Assembly: GCA_963556495.2 (NCBI GenBank)
Contig: OY747713.1
Location: 36,212,961-36,276,960 of the forward strand
Direction of reading: 5' to 3'
DNA: 64,000 nucleotides
DNA from: Valencia hispanica
Lineage: Eukaryota > Chordata > Actinopteri > Cyprinodontiformes > Valenciidae
Shown here one piece after another: positions 47,323 to 60,437 of this stretch. Position numbers and translations under genes: made by a program. The notes beneath the pieces are model-generated. The model saw only the letters and a list, made by a program, of their open reading frames with translations. It was not told the origin of the DNA and made no database searches. The stretch's first letter is position 1. Each line of letters begins with the position of its first letter.

Positions 47323-49221
47323 CAGTGTCTAACCATTAGACGGTTGACGTTCAGAGCTCAACTTGTTTCTGTGCTGTCAACGCTTTCCAAAGATAACACC
47401 TCCACTTCATTCCACCTCTTTGCACCCCTCTAATGCGCAACAACTCTGCTGCGAAAGAGACAACTAAAATTAAACCTGAAACAAGAGCTTCTCGTTAGCA
47501 GTTTCATAGAACTGCAGGTGACTAACTGAGAGAAGAAGAAAAAAAAAGGATGTGTGAGCGTACATGATTTGAAGATCTGGATTGGCAAAATAATAAGCTT
47601 TAGAGCTCAGCTGGTTAAGCTAAAGCTGACACCTTGGATACCAGATACCTGTCCTGCATGAAAAAAAAAGATAAAACAACCCGATTCCCTTGTGACACTA
47701 CAAGGGGCTCTTTCTGTATGCAGAGTGACTTTCATCCCGAAAATGAACCTCACTGTTTTGCTGACCCTAACCAATGTTTTCTCCTTTTTTTGAAATCTAC
47801 AACAGAAAACTTCATCAACTCACACATACTGCCACACCCTCACACACACACATACATACGCACATCAGAGAGTTTCTTTAATCCCAAGAAGGCAAGCCTG
47901 CATGTAATTTGATCTGTCCACGGCCGTGCTAAAGAATTCTCCGGAGAGCTGTGTTTTCCATAGTCATGCTCTAGTTTTTTTTCTCACGCTTATGAAAGGA
48001 GACGTGTGGAGCAGAGGGGGAGGCCGCAGGTTCTCCCTCACGTCTGACATTGACACAATAAACAGCAAATTAAACTCAAGCGATTAATGGAAAACGTCTC
48101 TTTTTTTTTTTTAAATGCCTTGCAATGCCATTGGTGCGTCTTGAACTTTTTCACGTTCCAACCGAGCACACCATGAGTTGCTTAATCCAAACGCACAGCT
48201 CACAATCGTCTGCTTAGCAACCACTGCGCATCCTCCTGCAAACAATCTGGACCCCGGGATGTTACAGATTTTTCATTTAGAGGAAAGTCGGCTGAGGGGA
48301 TTTCAAGGTCAAAACCCAGAGGGATTACAGGAAGCCAAATGAACGGACGGCTGAGAAGGTTAGGGGCCAGAAGATCTGCTGAGGGAATGGATCTCTCTGC
48401 CTGAATGTAGAGAGCGTTTGTTTATTACAAAATGACACACTCACTAGTATATAGGTCGTATTTAGGCTGAAATTGGGTTTCTGGTCAGCTGTATCATGGT
48501 GCTTTAACACCAGCTGCTATTCACTGAGGCCTTTCAAAATAAAATATGTCTAATCTGGTAAGGATGAGTCATTATTCGCTCCCCTGCTCGAATTAAAAAC
48601 CTATATTAGAACATAAGAGACATAAAAACATTGCCAGAGATTGGCTTTCCTCAAAGCATGTGCATTGAGTTTGCATTATGCATCAGTGTCAGAGGCAGAC
48701 TTAGCTGTGCAGAACAAAAGAGTGGAGTAACTTTATGGGATCAGAGTTTACAGGTGCAGAAACGAGATCTGACATTTTTACTAGATGTTGAAGAATATAT
48801 CAAATATCCAATATTCTAAAAATCTGAGTTTCATATTTCTGATGCAACCTGCTCAGCTGGATGTCAAAGGAAAAAAAATCCCCTTCTGTAACATTCCTTA
48901 TTTTCCAGCATGAGCACCTTTCCTCTCCTTGACATCTGATGCCCCAGTTTGGAGGGAACTTTCACTTCATCACATTCTCAACCAATCAGCCGGACTGATT
49001 CTGTGATCCAGATTTAGCATGGCTATCACCGGAACGGAGAACGTTGACCAGTTATGCAGGAAGCATTTACCAGGAAGAAAGAAAGCAACAACCTGTAGAA
49101 TCTTTTGCGTTGGTATGATTAGCACTTTGGTTTTAGTTTAAACTCAAAGAAATAAGTATTATGATTCCTGAACATTATTTAGAAACCCTATTCTAGAAAG
49201 TAATTGAACATATTAAACATT

Positions 49222-49545
49222 TAATCCATCCATCCATTATCTATACCCGTCCATCCTCTGCAGGGGGGCTGGTGCCTATCTTCAGGAGTCGTCGGGCGAG
49301 AGGCGGGGTACAACCTGAACAGGTCGCCAGTCCATCGCCGGGCAACACAGAGACACACAGGACAAACCACCATGCACGCACACACTCGCAATTTAGAGAG
49401 ACCAATTAACAGTCATGTTTTGGGACTGTGGAAGGAAGCCACGCATGCACAGGGATAACATGCAAACTGCAGAAAAACCTCACGCCGGGACTCGAACCCA
49501 GAACCTTCTTGATGGAAGGCAACAGCGCAACCAACTGCACCATCC
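49222..49545 (-). mobile_element. Rex3/RTE-type LINE 3' tail
   Basis: The plus strand reads atccatccatccattatcta, gtcgggcgagaggcggggta, caacctgaacaggtcgccag, tttgggactgtggaaggaag and gggactcgaacccagaacct. This order is characteristic of the 3' end of the fish RTE-clade Rex3 family in reverse orientation, with the (GGAT)n terminus at 49222. No reverse-transcriptase sequence is attached. Confidence 0.7.
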
Positions 49546-51004
49546 CCTTCACCTGAGGCAACATGATGTCTCAGAGCAATGCTTCTCAAAATATGGTGTA
49601 CAGTCTCCGGGGAGACTTGGTAACCTTAACCAAGAGACACAAGATCCTGACAGATTTGGTTGCAGTTTTGTTTCCTTTTTTAATCTTTCAGACATTGAAG
49701 ATGGAACTAACTTTTTTACTTCCCAAATGGCCATCTGAAATCGGAAGCTTGTTGTTAGCTTGTTGGCTAGCATAAAAATGCATGGATTTTAGTCTGGAAG
49801 TGGAGAGCAATGCTACATCGTCCTCCAAAATGACGTGCAACTGCGGTAAAGAATGTGCAAACTGCCATACATTTTAAGAGAAAAAAAAAATCTAATTTTA
49901 ATGTGAGTGACATTTATTCAGCAGGGCAGAAAATGCTACACAAAAAACAACAGTTTTTAACAACTCTGGCGTCACAATTATTAATACCTGTAACAATTTC
50001 TATTACAGGTAATATATCCAGGAAATGGCTGCAAGAAAAATATGTAAAAATTACACATCAGATCTACCAACTATTTGTAGCTTCACACCTTGTTATCTCT
50101 CCTCTGCATCTCTTATCACTCTCTCTGTAAATATATTTTAAAAAAATATCCATTCATATAAAAATATATATAACTTTAATTTTGAAACCAGATTAGAATT
50201 CCGTGACACTGATCAGGAACCCAAAATTCCAATATTTTTCCCAATTAGTAAACGCATCATGCCTAATGCTAACAGCTCAACCTAAACAGAACTATCTTAA
50301 GTTGAGGAAAATGTTATTGTGAAATGGAGACTCAACATTAAGTGGAAGAAAGCACAACATTTCTAAGAAACCTTTGAAAATGAAAATATTTTAAGCTGAG
50401 GCATATCAGCTTAATACATCATACATACATACTTAAGGGTCTACATTCCTTAAGGAATAGACATGGCAATGGTTGTTTAGCTCTACTTAAGCTCATGCTG
50501 CTTAAAATGCTAATTGCTAATCAAAAGAGTCAAACTGTTTTTTTCAGTGACTTTTCTTTCTCTCTCTCTCTCGTACAAACGCAGACACACACTGTGTGAC
50601 ATCACGCTAAAAGCAGCATTGGCAGATCAAAGCTTTAGAAAAACTGGAGATATGAAATCCCAAATGATTGATTTGTGCATCGCAACTTTTTTAAACTCTA
50701 CACTAAAAAGAGTCATGAGCTGCACAGCGATCACACCTATCTCAAAGATTTCACTACTAATTTAAATCAGTTCACTACCGGTTTTTTGAAATCATGGTAA
50801 ATTTAGAGAAATTTCACACACTAATCAACGCTGCATATAGAAGGACGTCTCTGGTTTTAAACGTACCATCTAGCAACCTGTGACAGCCGCGAACATACCA
50901 TATGATGTATTCATAGGAGCTAGTGCTTCAGATGATGGAAGTGTGAGTCATTCAGGAGGAATGAGGGTTTCACATGAGAGCAAAAAAACTCAGACAGTAC
51001 TCAC
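49546..51004. other. fhod3 25-kb intron, end nearest window exon 2
   Basis: AT-rich, no exon or clear repeat apart from a short CT tract near 50548-50571. Confidence 0.5.
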
Positions 51005-51066
51005 CAATGCAGGCGTGTACACGGACAGTCAGCTGGGTCCGCAAAATAACACTGTGCTTCCTCCCT
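51005..51066 (-). CDS. fhod3: fhod3 window exon 2 (start of FH3/DID)
   Basis: 62-nt exon between acceptor GGTCCAG and donor GTGAGT. It encodes GRKHSVILRTQLTVRVHACI, the conserved segment opening the FH3 region of FHOD proteins. It takes one base from the previous exon (GG|A) and ends one base into a codon. It is isolated between an 11.7-kb and a 25.1-kb intron. Its length is not a multiple of three, so skipping it would break the frame. Confidence 0.92.
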
Positions 51067-53103
51067 CTGGACCTGAGACATTGGGGGGAAAGAAACAATC
51101 AGCTATAAAAATGTTAAATAAATAAATAGTGATACTCATTTTTAGCCACATGTAATGATTTGGGAAGCAACTGACTTTTTGCATTTTGCAGACAGTGACC
51201 TGGGTTAAATTTGCACCCCCATACTGATACGCATCTGAACCTTGAGATTAGACAGCAGAGATGCAAGGAGACACAACACACATTTACACACAAAAACAAA
51301 ACTGCTGATGTGCACGCATCTCTACAGTCAGCATTTTAAGTAGGAGAAAATAAATACATAATGGCAAAGTAGGATGCCATTCTCCAATCTGTCGGGACTA
51401 ATCAGTGTCTTCATTCACCAACATGATACCATCCAACAAAGGCAGGGAAAGCACTGCTCTGATTGTGCGTCCTGCTGGAGTCAGACAAACTAAGCCGAGA
51501 AGCAAAACAGACAAGAGAGCAGCTGGATTCTTATCATTACATTATGCTGTTATCAGCTGGGAAGAGAAGCAAAATGTTAACACAATCTTTGGAAATATTC
51601 TGTATTCTGTTGTGTTAGCATGACGGTCTATGCAATAATGCAGAGCAGATTTTAAAAGGAAATCCAAGAAAAACTTGCACAGAAATGCATAAAGTGGAGA
51701 AAAATGCAGCATCACTCCATCTAATTCAGATTTATTTTTGGATGTTTTGATTGGTACAAAGGCAGATAAAAACGGTTCCGGAGCAGATCAGTGTACATCA
51801 TAATCCCACAGCGAATTTCTCTTCTCACCCTTCGGACGCTGAGCTGTCCGTGTCATGAAATGACTTTGTTTACTGTCAGCTGTGGTGAAAAGCGTCCCAC
51901 CACAGCTGGAGTCGCGACACATTTTTGACGTGTGGGGAAATTCAGAGTGAAAATTTTGTTTGCCCAAAAGTTTTAGCGTGTATGAAAAGCTGGAGTTTTC
52001 CGGGATAAGGGGATTCTTTTATTTATTTTTTTCATTTTGGGCTACCATCCATCTTAGATGTTAAAATGTATAGTATGAAAATAAGCAAGGTAAAACTGAG
52101 GTTTTTGTGTGTGTGTACAGCAGCTTTATAATTAAAATACATAACTGCAGAATAGCCATTTCAAATCAAGAATTACATTTGCCACATGTTGACGTTTTAT
52201 TTAAAAAATACTTATGAGATCTTAAAGTAGAAGACACGATTTAAAGCCAAAAAACTGTTAATTTACACAAATTTGACTGTATGTAAAGAGCGTTTGTACA
52301 GTATGCAAAGAGTGTTGACAGAGTGAAATGCTGGTTATCCAGTCAAAGCTGTTCCTCAGCACATCAGGAAATCATGCAAAGCCTTATTCACCGGTCCATC
52401 CTCTGTAATATGGGCACAGCAAGCACACAGGGACTAATAAATGTAGTCATGGAAACAAGCAGATATACAAATAGACACAACGAACATCTCTCATCTGGGG
52501 GGACAGCCAGCACTGATCACGCTGCCCTCCCCAGTCCCAAACAGATCAACATACCACAACTCTCCACAAACACACAATGTTCTAACCATGCAAGCAGCCC
52601 ACTAACAGCTTGCGTCCGAGGGCTGCTGGGGGATCTGGGGGGGGGTTAATGCTTATCAGATAAAAGAAAACCAGACAACATAAAGTGTCTCTAAAGCCAC
52701 TTTCAACAAATTTGCTGAAGATGTCAGGAATTATCAGTAGCTGCTCATTCGGCTACTAGGAGTACAAGTTGGCTATACAACGTGGTTGAAAGCGTTTATG
52801 ATCGTCTTGTATTTTGCAACACTCCTCAGTGTGATTACCATTTATTTAACCGAAAAAGCTTCCTAACCTAACCAAACTATTTCCAATTATAGAGCAAAAC
52901 TACGGCTAACTATGCTAAGAGGACATAATCTGTCTGGCTTGTAGAAAAAAATGGGTGTGAGCATAACAAAACTTTGAAAATGTGTTCTGCTCACTTATTT
53001 TTTGCAAGCTGATGTATCTATAATACTCATCATCACTAAGCATGGGCTATTACCAGAGTCTTATAAGATAAAAACTTTGAGTAAAAGCGTCCCAATTTTA
53101 AAG
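51067..53103. other. fhod3 intron upstream of window exon 2
   Basis: No coding signal. Short ORFs around 51405-51623 and 52323-52649 have no recognisable content. Confidence 0.5.
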
Positions 53104-53192
53104 AGTAGGCAAGGCAAGGCAAGGCAAGGCAAGGCAATTTTATTTGTATAGCACACTTTCAACAGCAGGGTAATTCAAGGTGCTTTACATGA
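53104..53192 (-). mobile_element. LINE 3' tail with GCCTT repeat (copy 2)
   Basis: The plus strand has a run of AGGCA/AAGGC pentamers (about 53108-53138), then aattttatttgtatagcaca and tcaaggtgctttacatgatt. This is the reverse complement of the tail at 31905-31968 with very few differences. The expanded pentamer is the terminal repeat of the element. Confidence 0.8.
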
Positions 53193-54480
53193 TTTGGTGA
53201 TTTAAAAGAAACACATAACAGTAACAGATTAGAGGCACAAAAAACTGATATGCAGCAAGATTGGATGACTGGGAAGTGGCTAGTTTAAAGGCTTGGAAAC
53301 AATTAACTATTACAAGACTGAGGATATTATAATACAAGTGATTACTGAGGCCTTATATTTCACCTGATAAGCTGAATCAGTTGTCCCCACAACATTCTAG
53401 ATTTTTGTTAGTTATACCAATATATAAATATAAATTACAAATCGGAAAAATTTGGATTTTCAAGTAATTGTGCTTATTAAACAGATTATTTTATTTTAAC
53501 CGCAGTCTAAAAATAGCATTAGACAGATCTTTGGCTTGTCACACTATGATATGATGTGTTTTTTGCAAACTGAAATATTTCCAACAGTTGCATTTGTCTT
53601 TCTTGTAAGCAAGGGAAAAATGAAGTGATCATCTTTCAGCCAGCTGACCATCAGTCAACGGCAACAGATGGGAGTAGGCCGGCAATTTTATTCCACACAC
53701 CATACAGCCAATGAACACTCAAAACCCAGTAGCTAATTGTCAAAGTTGTGGAATGCAAAGGGTTCCAACAAAGTTTTCATCACATATTTTCATACATTTC
53801 TAGACTTAAATTTCTACATTTTATTCTGCATTGCCATTGAAATCCTTGACGTTTGAGTATTAAAAATAAAAAAGGATTTATTTCTTTTTTTTTTACACGT
53901 GTCCTGTTTGGCAGTGTGGAGCTCAGAATTGGTGTCTGAGTACCAAGTAGAAGCCCAACAGATTTACTTTCACAAGCGGAGCAGTACAGCTTTTGCTATA
54001 GTACTCCATTTGATATATGTGTGAAAAACTTTATTATGAATTGCTGGGGTTTTTATTTCCTGATGTTATGGACACGGAGACGGAAAATAAAGGAGAAGAA
54101 AGAAGGAAGATGAAGAAGAGAGGTAGGAAAAAAGTCAAAAAGTCAAGAGAAAGGGTGAGTTGAAAATACAAGAGAGGAAGGGGAACAAAGAAAACACAGG
54201 AAGACATTGAAGTCTGCCTCCATACCCACAGGACGGCAGAGAGAGGGGGGAAAACAAAACAAAACACGGAAAAGGAATCATCGACAAAACAAACCAAACA
54301 TTGTGAACTAAGAATTACACAACCACATCACACAAAAATAGATATAAAAATACAACAACAATGTCACAGAAAAACTCATGGTACCGATTAATCAAGCTCT
54401 AGTAATGATAACCTCAGCCCAAGAATATATCCTTAAACACCAGAGACCCCACATCTATGTGTGTGTGTTAGCATGCTGGT
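53193..54480. other. fhod3 intron, nothing clear
   Basis: AT-rich; purine-rich (GA/AAG) stretch at about 54085-54265. No coding content recognised. Confidence 0.5.
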
Positions 54481-56060
54481 GCATATAAGGTTTCTCCATA
54501 AGAGTGTTCGATAGTTGGTGTGAGCAGACATCAATCCGTCTCCCAGGAATCGATGCAGACATGAAGGAGATCGGAGCAAAGACCTCCAAAGGACCCCCAG
54601 AGCCCCAGGCGGGGCCGACCGCATCCCCCAAGAGTGGAGCAAAGGAGAACCCCAGGGGAACATCCAGCGGCCACTATGCAGGGGCCCGGGGGGCAGCAAT
54701 GAGGAGCCCACGGGCCCCGCTGGCAACCGGCCGCGCCAGGGCGGGCCGGTCAATGGACCGGGGGAGCCGGGGCCCAGGGGCACCCCACCCCCCAGCAGGG
54801 ACCCAACAAGGGACCGGCCGACGAGGGGCCCCCGGCACTGCAGGGGCCGCGGTGGGCCGCCACGCGCCGCCTCCACCCTAGGCCAATCCCCACCGCCAAC
54901 ATCCCAGCGCCCCACCGATAGCCGCAGGGGACGGACAGCATCCCCAGGCTCAGCCAGCATCTGGACACCAAGTTGTACCAGCTCCCGGGTCCTGATCCCG
55001 CGCAACGCAGGGCGCAGAGAGCAGGCATCCAACGAGGGCCAGGGCCGGTCCAACCCGCCAGTGAACCGGCCACGCACGGTGCGCACAGAACAGGTGATCA
55101 AACGAGCAGAGACGCCGGATCCGCATCCCGCCAAGCCACCGAGCAGGCACCACCCAACAATCCCAAACCTGGCACCTCTAAAAGAGGTGCCCCAACCAAC
55201 CAAAGGAAGATATCGGCCCAGCGCATCGGCCGACCGACACACCGGCCCCCCCAGGGCCGGCCAGGCACGCACCAGGTCCGAACCGGATTGACCACCGATG
55301 CACCAGCAGGCAGGGGCCCCCGTCACCGGCGGGGAGTGACGGAGGGGAAATAGGCCCCCCATTAAGTGTAAGGCCTGAGGTGCGCCAGGCGAGGGGGCAG
55401 ACCAAGATCCAACCTGACAGGTAGACAAAGACATACAGACACAGTCATACGTTCCCTCCCTCTTAAACCCATACATTCTCACTGACTCACCAAGACACCC
55501 AAAAAAATAACGCTGTACCCTCACTCACACACCCCATACACACTTTATGCTCCCAGGTCCAGGTACCGATACGCCAGTATTGCCACCAGCCCCCGGACCC
55601 GGGAGATGGACCCCCTACCTTCTAGGACGGAGACAAGCAGACCGCCAAGGGCCCCACGGTGGCAAAGCAGCCCGACAGCCCAGGACCCCGACCAGACCGC
55701 CTGTCCCTCTCCGGACCCCAACCCCTGATGGCCCGTAGCGAACAGGGGTGTGAAAAGACCCCTAGCCTCCATCCTCCCGCTCGAATATGGTGTTGATGCG
55801 TGTTGTTTTAATGTGCATTTAAAACAAAGGGGTGGTATGTGGGGAAGGCAGCCACACATCCCCCAACCCCCACCCCGAGCCCTCAGTGTCTATATGTGGT
55901 TTAACAGTGGGCACCGGGACCAGAGGTGAAGCTGATTGAACCGCTCCCCCTCTGGATGCCGAAAAGTGTGCCCACCCCAAAGTCCCTACGTGTGTGTTGC
56001 ATGAAAATGTTATAAGTGGGAGTGTTTAAACCTGCTGGAATGGCAGGAAAGTCTGACTAT
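54481..56060. repeat. Very GC-rich block, probable young repeat of unknown class
   Basis: From about 54560 to 55740 the sequence is extremely rich in C and G with frequent CpG (seven in 54721-54780 alone), in sharp contrast to the AT-rich surroundings. The plus strand is C/A/G-biased and gives long stop-free frames on both strands that read as Pro/Gly/Arg-rich low complexity. The 3' flank (55830-56060: gtggggaaggcagccacaca, then catcccccaaccccc) also looks repeat-like. The block could be a GC-rich mobile element or an orphan CpG island; no protein family is recognised. Confidence 0.5.
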
Positions 56061-56696
56061 CTCTAGGTTATACAAATAATGAAACAACACATGACTGAAA
56101 TTGGCTTTTTGATTTTTTTATGTGTGTGCATTCAAACAGTAAGTGAAAAACCTGATAGCACAATAAAACATAACCCTGTTTTTTTTTTTTATGGCGAGTT
56201 TCTACTCAGTACATGGAGATGCCGACTCCCCATTGATTTTTCTATTCCATTGAAGCAATAGAAAACTTGCTAAGGGCACATGTGGCAGATAAGTTATATA
56301 TTTTTTAATTCAATGTTTGTATTCCCCCTTTCTAATGCTGCTCTGAGCAACTGGTCATATGGCCTATATAGAAAACCACCATTGCATAGAGAGTATAGTG
56401 CTTTGCAAAAATTCCATCCTTCCTTTTTTAAGTTCTAATTTCAATCCAATCTATTACATAATGGAATATGATTGTGCAATAAAGCTGTACAACAAATTGA
56501 GTTATGTTCATGCAGCATGTATTAAGCCCCAAATTACCCACACCTCTGGCAGATTTACATTTGAAATTAATTTCATTCAACCAAGAAGTTTGTTCCCCAT
56601 AGCAAGGGGAACATGCATCTCCAAAAAGAATATAAAACGATGTAAAAGCGGTATTGGGTGAATGAGTGAAGGAGATGTGCTTCATTGGGGACCTAC
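56061..56696. other. Spacer between GC-rich block and L2 LINE
   Basis: AT-rich spacer with no recognised feature. Confidence 0.5.
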
Positions 56697-57527
56697 AATT
56701 CAATTCAGTTTATTTATATAGCGCCAATTCACAACAGATGTCATCTCAAGCCACTTAACAAGAAGTTTTTCAATACATTTATACAAACATTCCAATCAGT
56801 TAAAAAGTTTCCGATTTAAGGAATCCCAGCAGATTGCGTCAGTCATTGGCGTGAGGTTGGGCAGACTTTCCAACCACAGCAATCCTTCAGCAATCCCTCA
56901 TACTGAGCAAGCATGTAGCGACGGTGGAGAGGAAAAACTCCCCTTTAACAGGAAGAAACCTCCAACAGAACCAGGCTCAGTAGGAGCGGCCATCTGCCAC
57001 GACTGTCTGGGGGTTTGAGAAGACAGAGAAGAGACACAGAAGGAACAGAAGATCTGATATAGGAGTACTTTCTATGTTACAGAAAGTAAAAAGTTGATAA
57101 CAGGACACAGTGGATGTTCAGTTACTGGGAGGATCATCCCAGTCGATGCCCCCCCGTCCAACAGAGCATTGCAGCCAAGCAGGATACCAGACCAGGTATA
57201 TCTTGTATGGAGAGAAAACACTGAGAGAAAACAAAGTTAACAGTCGAAATAACAGAATTTACTGTAATACAACTGGAGAGTCGTAGGAGAAAAGGAAGTA
57301 GCAGAGTGAAGAAAATTGGTAAGTCTGTCCTCCAGCAGTCTAAGCCTATAGCAGCATAACTACAGAGATAGCTCAGGATGACCTAAGCCACTCTAACTAT
57401 AAGCTTTATCAAAAAGGAAAGTTTTAAGCCTGGCCTTAAAAGTAAACAGAGTGTCTGCCTCACGGACTAAAGCTGGGAGCTGGTTCCACAGGAGAGGAAC
57501 CTGATAACTAAAAGATCTGCCTCCCAT

Positions 57528-59093
57528 TCAACTTTTAGAAATCCTAGAAACTACAAGTAAACCTGCACTCTGAGAGCGAAGTGCTCTGTTAGGAACATAA
57601 GGAACAATTTGATCTCTGATGTATGATGGAGCTTGATTATTAAGGGCTTTGTATGTAAGAAGAAAGATCTTAAATTCTATTCTGGATTTAACAGGGAGCC
57701 AATGAAGGGAAGCTAAAACAGGAGAAATGTGATCTCTCTTTTTAATATTCATCAGAACTCTTGCTGCCGCATTTTGGATCAACTGAAAGCTTTTAATGGC
57801 ATTTTGTGGACTTCCTGATAGTAAAGTATTACAGTAGTCCAGCCTTGAGGTAACAAATGCATGGACTAGTTTCTCAGCATCACTCCTGGACAGGATGTTT
57901 CTAATTTTAGCAATATTCCGGAGGTGAAAGAAAGAAAACCTAGAAACCTGTTTAATATGAGATTTAAATGTCAAGTCTTGGTCAAAAATAACGCAGAGGT
58001 TCTTTACGTTATTACTGGGGGCCAATTTAATGCCATCCAGATGAAGTGATTGACTAATCAGTTTCTGTTTAAGAACTTCTGGTCCAAAGACAGTAACTTC
58101 TGTCTTGTCAGAATTTAAAAGTAGAAAGTTTAGGGTCATCCATGTTTTTATGTCTTCCAGACATGCCTGTAATCTACCTAACTGACTGGGTTCATCAGGA
58201 TTTAAGGATAAATATTGTTGTGTATCATCGGCATAGCTGTGGAAATTTACCTCATGCTGTCTAATGATTCTACCAATTGGGAGCATATATATGGTGAAAA
58301 GAATTGGTCCAAGCACAGAACCATGTGGAACTCCACAAGTAACCCTTGAGAGTGAAGATGATTAATCATTTAGATGAACAAACTGGAATCTATCAGACAA
58401 ATATGATTTAAACCAGCCTAGTGCTGTTCCTTTGATCCCTGCAACATGTTCAAGCCTTTCTAAGAGAATATTATGATCGACTGTGTCAAAAGCAGCACTG
58501 AGATCTAACAAAACCAGAACAGACACAAGTCCATTATCTGAGGCCATGAGAATATCATTAGTAACCTTCACCAGTGCTGTTTCAGTGCTATGATGAGCTC
58601 TAAAACCTGAATGAAACTCTTCAAACAGCTCGTTACTGTTTAGATGCTCACAGACTTGATAAGCAAAAATTTTCTCAAGGACTTTTGATAAGAAAGGAAG
58701 GTTAGATATAGGTCTGTAATTCACCAAGTCATCTTGATCAAGGGAAGGATTCTTGAGTAAAGGTTTAATTACAGCTATTTTAAATTCCTGTGGTACGTAT
58801 CCGTTTACTAAGGATAGATTCATCATATCCAAAATGGGGCCAAGAACCAAATGGAACACTTCTTTCAATAATTTGGTTGGGATTGGGCCCAACACACAAG
58901 TTGAAGGTTTAGATGAGGCTAATATTTTTGATAATTCTGAAAGCTCGACTGAATCAAAACAGCCTAAGCACAACTGAGGTTCTACAGTTCTTTCCGACAC
59001 TGCCTCACTTACTGAGGAAGAAGTAATCATGTTTGGGAGGATGCCAATGATTTTATTTTTAATAAAATTAATTTTATTTATGAAGAATCCCAT
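57528..59093 (-). pseudogene. LINE ORF2 reverse transcriptase (broken)
   Basis: Carries NYRPISNLPFLSKVLEK, HSGFRAHHSTETAL, LLDLSAAFDTVDHNILLERL and SYADDTQQYLS (the YADD catalytic box), then SNNVKNLCVIFDQDLTFKSH and SLHWLPVKSRIE. One in-frame stop lies after FVHLND (near 58362) and another near 57528, after RISKS. The same C-terminal region is found in the truncated copy at 23403-24026. Confidence 0.9.
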
Positions 59094-59477
59094 AAAATCA
59101 TCACTGCTTAGAGCTGGGGGAATAGTTGGCTCAACAGAGCTATGACTCTGTGTAAGTTTGGCAACTGTACTAAAAAGAAACCTAGGATTATTTTTATTCG
59201 CCTCTATTAATGATGAAAATTATGCTGTTCTAGCTTGTCGAAGGGTCTTTTTATACAGGAGTAGACTGTTATTCCAGGTTAAATAGGAATCCTCTAGGTG
59301 TGTAGAGCGCCATTTTCTCTCCAACTTCCTAGTATTCTGCTTTAAAGTACGCAACTCTGCGTTAAACCAAGGAGTCAGCCTCCTATGGCTAGCCACTTTC
59401 TTTTTTAAGGGGGCTGCACTAATGCCAAACGCAATGAGGAAGCAACGCTGCGAACCAGACCATCAATTTCTGAAGGG

Positions 59478-60290
59478 TTAGAGATAAAATTGCTGCCATC
59501 CAGTGTTACCCTGAGGCACTGAGGAAAGTAAGAATGGAACAGATTCTTTAAAAATTGTTACAGCATTGTCTGATAAAGCTCTACTATAATGAAATTTTCT
59601 TTCACATTCAAGATGGTCAGTTAAAGTAAATTCAAAAGTTATTAAGAAGTGGTCAGACAGGACCGGGTTATGTGGGTGAACTGTTATATCCTCACACTCA
59701 ATACCGTATGTCAGTACAAGGTCCAAAGTGTGTTTACCCGAGTGGGTCGATCCCTGTACTTTTTGAGTAAAGCCAATTGAGTCTAAAATAGCACTAAAGG
59801 CTGCATTTAGGCTATCACTTTCAGTATCCACATGAATATTGAAGTCCCCCACTATAATGACCCTATCAGTATTTAATACTAAATCAGATAAAAAAATTTG
59901 AGATCTGATCCAACAATTGAGAGTAAGGGCCTGGTGGACGATACAAAACCACAAACAAAAATGGTCTTAATGTTTTGCAACTTGGATGAGGAAAATTAAG
60001 GGTTAGATGTTCAAAAGAACTGTAGCTATCAATTGGTCTGGGACTAATTAGTAAATCAGAACGGAAAATGGTTGCAACTCCTCCCCCTCGCCCAGTATTT
60101 CTAGGAATGTGAAAATTGAAATGACTGGAAGGAGTTGACTCATTTGTACTGACATAATCCTCCTGCTGCAACCAGGTTTCTGTGAGAAATCAATGTGATT
60201 ATCACAAATCAAGTAATTTACTAACAAAGTCTTTGAGGACAGAGATCATATGTTTAATAAACCACATTTAATAGATTCATTTTTCTGTTC
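59478..60290 (-). pseudogene. LINE ORF2 endonuclease domain (broken)
   Basis: Apurinic-type endonuclease pieces: KCGLLNI at the start, then a stop; NTGRGGGVATIFRSDL; VVLYRPPGPYSQLL; a frame change near 59900; then VIIVGDFNIHVDTES, HTLDLVLTYGI and LSDHFLITFEF. The GDFN and SDH boxes of the active site are kept. The N-terminal stop and the frame change disable it. Confidence 0.85.
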
Positions 60291-60437
60291 AAAGTTGTAT
60301 TTATTTTTATGAGATTTCCATAATTTGCTTTTGTTGGCTTAACTTTTAATCCATTTAATTTTGGCCGTGGGCAAGACACTGTTTCTATAGGGTAATGGGT
60401 GGGTAACAGTGCAGAAGCAGCAGAGAGGTGGGTTAAA

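Larger units (their letters stand above)
42226..49221. other. fhod3 25-kb intron, third part
   Basis: No exon recognised. Visible items are the SINE at 43612-43775, a poly-C run at 47304-47322 and a CA tract near 47837-47862. Several ORFs of 60-120 codons are present on both strands, none with recognisable content. Confidence 0.5.

Noticed and set aside
54433..55524. 363-codon ORF on the minus strand, longest in the window
   Set aside because: It lies in the very GC-rich block, where stop codons are rare in all frames. The translation is Gly/Pro/Arg/Trp low complexity without a domain, and overlapping open frames exist on both strands.
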